The position numbers were made by a program, and so were the translations under genes. From Armatimonadota bacterium (GTDB taxonomy: Bacteria > Armatimonadota > UBA10988), in the NCBI GenBank assembly GCA_016183835.1, contig JACPDV010000414.1:1-11575 (forward strand): a stretch of 11,575 nt of DNA, given 5' to 3'. Positions 6,918 through 11,575 of the stretch are shown one piece after another (the first letter of the stretch is position 1; the number at the start of each line of letters is the position of its first letter). The notes below the pieces were generated by a model. It was given only the letters and a program-made list of their open reading frames with translations, was not told the origin of the DNA and did not search any database.

Positions 6918-7922
6918 ATGCGGTGCGGCACCGTGCGGAAATGGCTGGTGGAGTTTGCCACCGACGGGATCGACCCGGCGCGCGAAGTCGCGTTCCGGGC
7001 GCATCTCGACGCCTGTCCGCGCTGTGCCGCCGAGTGGCACGCGGTAGAGTCGGCCGGGGCGCTCCTGGCCGGTCTGCCCGAGCCGCGGCTGCCGGCGGCC
7101 GCCGAGGCGTCGCTGCTCGACCGCATCCAGAGCGCGCTCGACGAGGAGCCGGCCCCAGGCAGAAGGCGGGCGCCCTGGCTGCGCCCGGTCCTCCAGTTCG
7201 CGTGTGTCTGTCTGGTGGCGGTCTTGGTCACCCGCGGGCTGGTGCGGCCGCCGGCGCCGGTCGGCGAGGGCGACATGGCCGCCGCCCCGTCCGAGCCGGC
7301 GGACCGGCATGCGCCGCCCGCGGAGCGGCCTGCGCCGCCCGTCGAGCGGAGGAGTCGCGCCGTGACTCCTCCCCCTGCGGAACGGGGGACCCACTCCGTG
7401 ACTCCTCCCCCTGCGGAGCGGGGCAGCCGCGCCGTGACCTCGCCCCCTGCGGAGCGGCGCCGCCTTTCCGTGACTCCTCCCGCTGCGGAGCGGAGGGAGG
7501 CCGGGAGGGGGGCCGGCCACGAGCCACCGCGGACGGAGCCTCTGCGCCAGCCCGCTCTGTCTGAGACGGAGCGACCGGTCGACTTCGCTGCCGCCCGCGC
7601 CGGCGGCGGAGAGCGACCCGGCACGTCTGCTGCCACTCCGCTGCCGGTGGCCACCATCCTGACCGCCTCGGCCGGCGCCTTCACCCTGGCCGCGGTGGGC
7701 ACCGCGCCCGCGCCCGAGGTGGAAGTGGCGGACCTCTCCACGCGAACTGCCCCGGCCGCCCTGCCTGCGATCACCGGCCCGTCCCGGGTGTCCCGCTCGA
7801 GACCCTCGGTGATGAAAGACGCCGCGCCGGCGTGCGAGCCGGGCGCGTTCACCATCGACCCGGCAGTGCTGGAGAGCGATCTGGTGCGGCTGACCCTGGT
7901 GGCCGAGAGGAGCCAGCCATGA
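6918..7922 (+). CDS. Zinc-binding (ZAS/zf-HC2) transmembrane anti-sigma factor with long Pro-rich outer region
   Basis: The 334-residue protein begins with an anti-sigma domain of the ZAS type: Cys3, then His29-x3-Cys33-x2-Cys36 ('HLDACPRC'), which should bind zinc and hold the co-encoded sigma factor at the membrane. One transmembrane helix follows at about 87-105 ('WLRPVLQFACVCLVAVLVT'). The outer part is disordered-looking: a Pro/Glu/Arg-rich repeat region (about 130-195, 12-residue period 'SRAVTPPPAERG'), then a stretch ending in a more ordered tail ('FTIDPAVLESDLVRLTLVAERSQ'). A second mildly hydrophobic segment, 'VATILTASAGAFTLAAVG', is too weak to call a membrane helix. ATG 6918 is used because GGAG (6907-6910) lies 7 bases upstream; a TTG at 6912 is also possible. 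Its stop overlaps the next start as ATGA. Such proteins are usually inactivated by proteolysis or conformational change, and the downstream exported protein is the obvious candidate partner. Confidence 0.9.
   Translation: MRCGTVRKWLVEFATDGIDPAREVAFRAHLDACPRCAAEWHAVESAGALLAGLPEPRLPAAAEASLLDRIQSALDEEPAPGRRRAPWLRPVLQFACVCLVAVLVTRGLVRPPAPVGEGDMAAAPSEPADRHAPPAERPAPPVERRSRAVTPPPAERGTHSVTPPPAERGSRAVTSPPAERRRLSVTPPAAERREAGRGAGHEPPRTEPLRQPALSETERPVDFAAARAGGGERPGTSAATPLPVATILTASAGAFTLAAVGTAPAPEVEVADLSTRTAPAALPAITGPSRVSRSRPSVMKDAAPACEPGAFTIDPAVLESDLVRLTLVAERSQP
7361..7497 (+). repeat. 36-bp in-frame tandem repeat, nearly four copies, inside the anti-sigma gene
   Basis: Copies start at 7361, 7397, 7433 and 7469, each opening with CGTGAC and carrying the core CTGCGGA(A/G)CGG. 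The first two copies agree at 31 of 36 positions; the third and fourth diverge mainly in the last third. Because 36 is a multiple of 3, each copy adds 12 residues (VTPPPAERGxxx). Each copy can form a GC hairpin around the TGCGGA core, e.g. TCCCCC/GGGGGA at 7370-7375 and 7384-7389. Two shorter Pro-Glu-Arg units just upstream (about 7315-7350) look like older, decayed copies. Confidence 0.85.
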
Positions 7923-9706
7923 CCGCCCTGCTCCTCGCCCTGGCGATCCTGGGCGGCGGCACACCGGGTCTCGAATGCGCCCTGGTGGTGCCGCAGCCCG
8001 GCGACCTGAAGCTGGCGGACTACAGCGTGGTCCACGACAACGCTCGCGGCGTCACGCTCGTCTCGCGGCTCCGGCCGGAGACCGTGCAGGCGCTGTTCGA
8101 CGGCACGCTGGCGCGCTTCGTGGTGGCGGGCAGCACGGCGCTCGGCGGCGGCACGGCACAGCTCCGGCTCCCGCTCTCGTCGGGCGAGCTGACCTATGTG
8201 GCCCTGCGCGACGGGCGGCCGGTGAGCCAGACGGTGCTCGACCCCACCGCCGTGAACGTGGAGGCGCGGGGCGAGGCCAGCGGCGAGGGTGTCGACCTGG
8301 AGCTCAGCTTCCGCGTGGTGCAGCTCGCCGGTCAGGAGAACATTGCCAGTCTGCAGAATGCGCCGCTGGGCAAGCCGACCTTCGCCGAGCGGAACGTGGG
8401 GGTGCGGGCGACGGTGGCCTTCGACCAGCCGGTGCTGGTGCTGCTCGAGAGTGCGGCCGAGGTGGAGAGCCTGGACCACGGCCTGGAGATGACCTTCCGC
8501 CGGCGGATCGGGAGCCGGACGGTGGAGTCGCTGTCACCGCTCCTGGGCGTGGTGGTACGGCTGGTGCCGCCCGGCGCCGGGGCGGCGTGGCGCAACGTGC
8601 AGCCGCCGCTGGCGCCGGTGGGGATGGTCCGCGTGGCGGGCGAGGTGGAACGGCCCGGAAGCCTGATCTACCGGTTCGGGATGCAGGCGTCGGAGGTGCT
8701 GGCGGCCACCGGTGTCCGGCCCGGCGCGGCCCGCGTCTCCGTGGCTCGGCAGAACGCGCAGGGTGGTGTGGAGCGGTACCAGCAGGGCCTGCCGGGCGGT
8801 CGCGATGACTTCGTCCTGCAGTCGCGGGACGTGATCGAGGTGCAGTCTGCGGCGCCCCCGGCCACGGCGCCGGGCATGCCGGCGGTGCGGGCCGAGGGCA
8901 TGGGCGGCGGCGGCGGGATGGGCGGGGCCGGTGCGCGCGGTGACCGGGGCGGCACGATGGGTGAACGCGGCGCGCCGGGGGAGCGCGGGCCGCAGGGCAT
9001 GCCGGGTGCGCCGGGCGCGCAGATAGAGGGCGGGGCGGCGGCGCAGATGCAGCAGTGGAATCAGGGCGCCTCCCGTCTGGCCCGCTCGATGCCGCTCGAC
9101 GAGCTGCGCAGCGTGGCGCCGGCGGCGGCCCGCGCGGCGACGTCGGCGGTGGCGGTGCGCGCGCGGGTGCAGCGCGACGGGGGCTGGCGCGAGCTGCTCC
9201 TGGCCGGCACCATCGTCAGCCCCGACGGGTTGGTGGTGACCACGCCGGCGACCACGCTGGAGGGCGCCGAGGGGCTCCGGGCCGTGCTGCCCGGCGGCGC
9301 CGAGGTGCCGCTCGAGAGTGTCGGCGTGGACTCCACCGGGCTGCTCCTCGCGCTCCGGCTTCCGGCCGGGCGCTACGACGCATTGTCGCCCGGCAAGGGC
9401 GAGCCGCCGCTGGGCGCCGCACTGGTGGTGATGGGCAATCCCTACGGCCTGCTCCGCTCGGTCACGGTGACCTTCCTCGGCGGGCCGCGGCGCGACCTGC
9501 CGGGGGCGCCGGGAATGGGCGTCCAGCTCGACGGCAGCCTGGCGATGGGCAACAGCGGCGGGCCGGTGGTGGACCTCGACGGCCGGCTCGTGGGCCTCGC
9601 CTACGGTCAGTTGCGCGCCGAGGAGCAGGGGCCGGCGGTCAGTTTCGCCGCCAGCGCCGATCTGCTTCGGCAGTTCCTCAACGAGCTTCGCAAGCCGGCC
9701 AAGTGA
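7919..9706 (+). CDS. Exported SLBB / collagen-like / HtrA-like pseudoprotease fusion
   Basis: The 595-residue protein starts in an ATGA overlap with the anti-sigma gene, with GGAG 6 bases before it. A hydrophobic leader (MTALLLALAILGGGTPGLECA) suggests export, although it lacks the usual basic residues. Residues about 22-233 form a beta-rich domain I do not recognise. About 234-309 looks like an SLBB domain ('VRVAGEVERPGSLIYRFGMQASEVLAATG ... DDFVLQSRDVIEV'), a beta-grasp ligand-binding fold known from polysaccharide export proteins. A Gly-rich linker contains Gly-X-Y triplets at 338-346 and 348-368, interrupted by Met347. About 409-590 follows the HtrA/DegP trypsin-like pattern: 'GTIVSPDGLVVTT', 'VVMGNPYG', 'VQLDGSLAMGNSGGPVVD'. 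Ser546 of GNSGGP is kept, but the catalytic His position (TNxHV) reads 'TTPAT' (Ala444) and the Asp position (DxxxDLA) reads 'DSTGLLL' (Leu475). It is therefore probably a binding or sensing domain and not a protease. No PDZ domain follows. Operon position points to a role with the sigma/anti-sigma pair. Confidence 0.88.
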   Translation: MTALLLALAILGGGTPGLECALVVPQPGDLKLADYSVVHDNARGVTLVSRLRPETVQALFDGTLARFVVAGSTALGGGTAQLRLPLSSGELTYVALRDGRPVSQTVLDPTAVNVEARGEASGEGVDLELSFRVVQLAGQENIASLQNAPLGKPTFAERNVGVRATVAFDQPVLVLLESAAEVESLDHGLEMTFRRRIGSRTVESLSPLLGVVVRLVPPGAGAAWRNVQPPLAPVGMVRVAGEVERPGSLIYRFGMQASEVLAATGVRPGAARVSVARQNAQGGVERYQQGLPGGRDDFVLQSRDVIEVQSAAPPATAPGMPAVRAEGMGGGGGMGGAGARGDRGGTMGERGAPGERGPQGMPGAPGAQIEGGAAAQMQQWNQGASRLARSMPLDELRSVAPAAARAATSAVAVRARVQRDGGWRELLLAGTIVSPDGLVVTTPATTLEGAEGLRAVLPGGAEVPLESVGVDSTGLLLALRLPAGRYDALSPGKGEPPLGAALVVMGNPYGLLRSVTVTFLGGPRRDLPGAPGMGVQLDGSLAMGNSGGPVVDLDGRLVGLAYGQLRAEEQGPAVSFAASADLLRQFLNELRKPAK

Positions 9707-10496
9707 GCGGCTCGACCCGCTCCGGCCGGGGCAACGACCCGCCGAAGCACGTGGCCTTGATGCGCTCGACGCTCTCGGTCGATCCGGTGGCCACGAGCCG
9801 ATGGCGCGCCGGTCCGCTCCCCGCCAGGCCGCGTTCGGCCAGGAGCCGCTTCACCGCCTTCGCCGTCTCCACCGCGGGATCCACCAGGTGCGTGTGCTCG
9901 GCGGCCTTCATGCGGATCCCCGGCGCCAGGAAGGGGTAGTGCGTGCAGCCCAGCACGAGGGCGTCGAGGTCCGCGAGCGGGAGCTGGTCGAGGTAGTCGC
10001 AGACGGCGCTGTAGGCGTCGGGCGTGCCGAGCCGGCCGGCCTCCACCAGCGGCACGAAGTCCGGGCAGGCCGCCTGGTGCACCTCCAGCCCGGGCCGGAG
10101 CGCCCGGAGCGCGGTGGGGTAGGCGAAGCTCCGCACCGTGGCGGCGGTGGCGAGCACCGCCACCGCGCCGTCACGGACCACGGCCGCCGCGCCGCGCACG
10201 CCGCCCTCGATCACGCCCAGCACCGGCACGTCCACCAATCGGCGCGCGGCGTCGAGCGCCAGGGCGGAGCTGGTGTTGCACGCCATCACCACCAGCTTGC
10301 AGCCCTGCTCGGCGAGCCACTGCGTGATGCCGAGGGCGAAGCCGCGCAGCTCGTCCGGGTCGCGCGGGCCGTAGGGCACGTGGGCGGTGTCGGCGAGGTA
10401 GAGCAGCGACTCGTGCGGCAGGCGCCAGAGCAGCTCACGCACCACCGTGAGGCCGCCCACGCCGGAATCGAAGACGCCGATCGGCGCGCCGGGCAC
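9678..10496 (-). CDS. murI: Glutamate racemase
   Basis: MurI interconverts L- and D-glutamate in the cytoplasm, supplying D-Glu for the peptidoglycan stem peptide. The 272-residue length is typical. All hallmark motifs are present: 'IGVFDSGVGGLTV' with Asp10 and Ser11, 'PYG' at 41-43, 'ACNTSSA' with catalytic Cys73, 'ACPDFVPLVEAG' with Glu152, and 'LGCTHYP' with catalytic Cys184 and His186. The start is GTG at 10496, directly abutting the TAG of the GerMN gene with no spacer, and GGGGAG (10511-10506) lies 9 bases upstream inside that gene, so translation is coupled. The 3' end overlaps the convergent pseudoprotease gene by 29 bp. The C-terminal residues encoded there ('WPACEAR') lie outside the conserved core. 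Confidence 0.97.
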   Translation of the reverse strand: MPGAPIGVFDSGVGGLTVVRELLWRLPHESLLYLADTAHVPYGPRDPDELRGFALGITQWLAEQGCKLVVMACNTSSALALDAARRLVDVPVLGVIEGGVRGAAAVVRDGAVAVLATAATVRSFAYPTALRALRPGLEVHQAACPDFVPLVEAGRLGTPDAYSAVCDYLDQLPLADLDALVLGCTHYPFLAPGIRMKAAEHTHLVDPAVETAKAVKRLLAERGLAGSGPARHRLVATGSTESVERIKATCFGGSLPRPERVEPLTWPACEAR

Positions 10497-11060
10497 CTAC
10501 AGCTTCTCCCCGCCAAGCAGCGACGAGTCCGCTTGGAGCGGCTGGGAGAGATCGAGTACGCCGCCGAAGTCGCCCTGCGGCTGGCCGTCGAAAAGGAGCT
10601 GCACCCGCTTGACGCCCTGTACCTCGCAGACCGTGTTGACCACGCCGTAGACCGCCAGGCTGGCGAAGTTCGAGCCGCCGCTGGCTTTCTCGACGAACGA
10701 CTTGCTGAGGTCCACGGTGCACAGGTCGCCCTCGACCTTGACGTCGTTGAGCGTCACGCCCTCGGGCACGGTGCGGCGATGGCCGGACTCCTGCGGCCCG
10801 TCGAGCAGCGCCTGCACGGCGGCCTTGGCGACCGACGCGGGGTCCTGTCCGGTGCTGCCCACGTCGCGGGCTTCGGACTCGAGGTGCTTGCGGTCCGCGT
10901 CGGCGAAATAGAGGGTGGCCGTGACCGGCTCCACCTGCGAGCCGCCGGGCGGGATAGCGGGCTCGGGCGGCTTGGGCTGCTCGGCCGGCTTGGTGCGGCA
11001 GCCGGCGAGGAGGAGGGCGGCCGCGATGAACGCCGCCCCGAGCGTGACCCTGGTGGACAT
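10497..11060 (-). CDS. GerMN-domain lipoprotein
   Basis: The 187-residue protein has a lipoprotein signal peptide with lipobox LAGC (Cys21 lipidated), then a Pro/Lys-rich linker ('RTKPAEQPKPPEPAIPPGG') and one GerMN domain (about 46-175). The domain shows the family pattern: 'TATLYFADADRKHLESEARDV', 'ALLDGPQESG', 'VPEGVTLNDVKVEGDLCTVDLSKSFV', and a final 'VQGVKRVQLLFDG'. GerMN was named from the sporulation/germination protein GerM but is widespread in non-spore-formers, where it is linked to cell-envelope function. No sporulation role should be inferred. It should sit at the outer face of a membrane. ATG 11060 is chosen over TTG 11063 because GGAG (11070-11067), which partly overlaps the amidase stop TAG, is 6 bases before it. 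It lies between the amidase and murI in one transcription unit. Confidence 0.9.
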   Translation of the reverse strand: MSTRVTLGAAFIAAALLLAGCRTKPAEQPKPPEPAIPPGGSQVEPVTATLYFADADRKHLESEARDVGSTGQDPASVAKAAVQALLDGPQESGHRRTVPEGVTLNDVKVEGDLCTVDLSKSFVEKASGGSNFASLAVYGVVNTVCEVQGVKRVQLLFDGQPQGDFGGVLDLSQPLQADSSLLGGEKL

Positions 11061-11069
11061 CAACGTCTC

Positions 11070-11575
11070 CTAGCTGCCCGCGCGGGCAGTGTCCGCTTCG
11101 TCGGTGGCGGGCTCGCGGCGTGGCAGCCGCTGCAACTGGCGCACGATGCCGCGCACGATGCCCACCGCGCAGCGCTGTTGGAAGTCGTCGGTCTCGAGCT
11201 TCTTCCCGTCGCCCGCATTGTCCAGGTAGCCGAGCTCCACCAGCACCGCGGGCATGACCGACTCCTTGACCACCACGAACGGCCGGGTGAAGGTGCCCCG
11301 TGCCGCCAGGCCGATCTCGTCGGCCACCTCCTTGAGCATCAGCGCGGCGAACGCCGAGCTTTGGCCGGTGTAGTAGTAGAGCTCCGTGCCGCTCCGCTGC
11401 CCCTTCTGGTCGTCGGGCATGGCGTTGCAGTGGATGCTGACGAACAGGTCGGCGCCCAGCGCGTTGGCCATCTTCGGCCGGTCGTGAAGCGGGATCAGCG
11501 TGTCGTCGTCGCGGGTCAGCGTGCACTTGACGCCCTTGCCGTCGAGCAGCTTGGCCACGCGGAGGGCCACGCTCA
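11070..11575 (-). CDS. N-acetylmuramoyl-L-alanine amidase (Amidase_3 type), 5' end missing
   Basis: This is a zinc hydrolase that cuts the amide bond between N-acetylmuramic acid and L-alanine in peptidoglycan, acting outside the cytoplasm in cell separation or wall turnover. The visible C-terminal part covers about two thirds of the catalytic domain: 'KGVKCTLTRDDDTLIPLHDRPKMAN', 'ADLFVSIHCNA' with a zinc-ligand His, 'GTELYYYTGQS', and 'AVLVELGYLDN' with the catalytic Glu. The frame stays open to the window edge (a Ser codon precedes the GTG at 11570, which is probably internal), so the first zinc-ligand His/Glu region, any signal peptide and any AMIN domain lie outside. The tail after the domain is short and charged. 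Its stop lies 9 bases before the GerMN lipoprotein start, so the two form one operon with murI. Confidence 0.95.
   Translation of the reverse strand, partial: SVALRVAKLLDGKGVKCTLTRDDDTLIPLHDRPKMANALGADLFVSIHCNAMPDDQKGQRSGTELYYYTGQSSAFAALMLKEVADEIGLAARGTFTRPFVVVKESVMPAVLVELGYLDNAGDGKKLETDDFQQRCAVGIVRGIVRQLQRLPRREPATDEADTARAGS

Noticed and set aside
7361..7497. Possible CRISPR array (36-bp period)
   Set aside because: Copies are directly adjacent with no spacers, are in frame with a gene, and no cas genes are present.
6609..8479. Long minus-strand open frames opposite the sigma/anti-sigma/pseudoprotease genes
   Set aside because: They oppose three genes with clear family motifs and show low-complexity Gly/Arg/Ser translations; their repeats are just the 36-bp repeat read backwards.
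8930..9022. Calling the third operon gene a collagen-like surface protein
   Set aside because: Only about ten Gly-X-Y triplets with an interrupting Met are present, too few for a stable triple helix by themselves, so this is better treated as a linker.
10497..11060. Spore germination role for the GerMN protein
   Set aside because: The domain occurs widely in non-sporulating bacteria, and no other sporulation gene is in the window.

Overview
This is a very G+C-rich bacterial window packed with genes on both strands. Strong Shine-Dalgarno sequences (GGGAG, GAGG, GGAG) sit about 6-7 bases before most chosen starts. The content is a lipoprotein signal, a periplasmic-type amidase, large secreted proteins with carbohydrate-binding-like modules, and an ECF sigma/anti-sigma pair. 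It suggests a chromosomal segment of a free-living bacterium from a poorly cultivated, high-GC lineage; an Armatimonadota- or Planctomycetota-like origin would fit. That placement is an impression and rests on no marker gene.

Left part (1-4835, + strand): a short apparent operon. It holds the 3' end of a probable YbjN-like protein, an overlapping two-helix membrane protein of unknown function, and a 1287-residue secreted multidomain protein. The last has jelly-roll modules at both ends, a beta-supersandwich-like middle and a predicted alpha/alpha-barrel region, and is probably a polysaccharide-active protein of unassigned family. Its stop codon overlaps, in a shared CTAG, the stop of a convergent gene for a secreted C45/AAT-type Ntn hydrolase (4832-6019, - strand).

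Middle (6020-9706): a divergent control region of about 330 bases carries an 87-base inverted-repeat element made of two GC hairpins. It is followed by a tightly coupled three-gene + strand operon: ECF sigma factor, zinc-binding (ZAS) transmembrane anti-sigma factor, and a 595-residue exported protein. The exported protein joins an SLBB-like domain, a very short collagen-like Gly-X-Y stretch and an HtrA-like domain. That HtrA-like domain keeps GNSGGP but has Ala and Leu where the catalytic His and Asp should be. This is the most unusual system in the window: a possible cell-envelope sensing circuit in which the protease slot is taken by a pseudoprotease. The anti-sigma factor's outer region also carries a 36-bp tandem repeat.

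Right part (9678-11575, - strand): a peptidoglycan cluster transcribed towards the sigma operon, comprising an N-acetylmuramoyl-L-alanine amidase (partial at the window edge), a GerMN-domain lipoprotein and glutamate racemase MurI. The last codons of murI overlap the last codons of the pseudoprotease gene by 29 bp, tail to tail.
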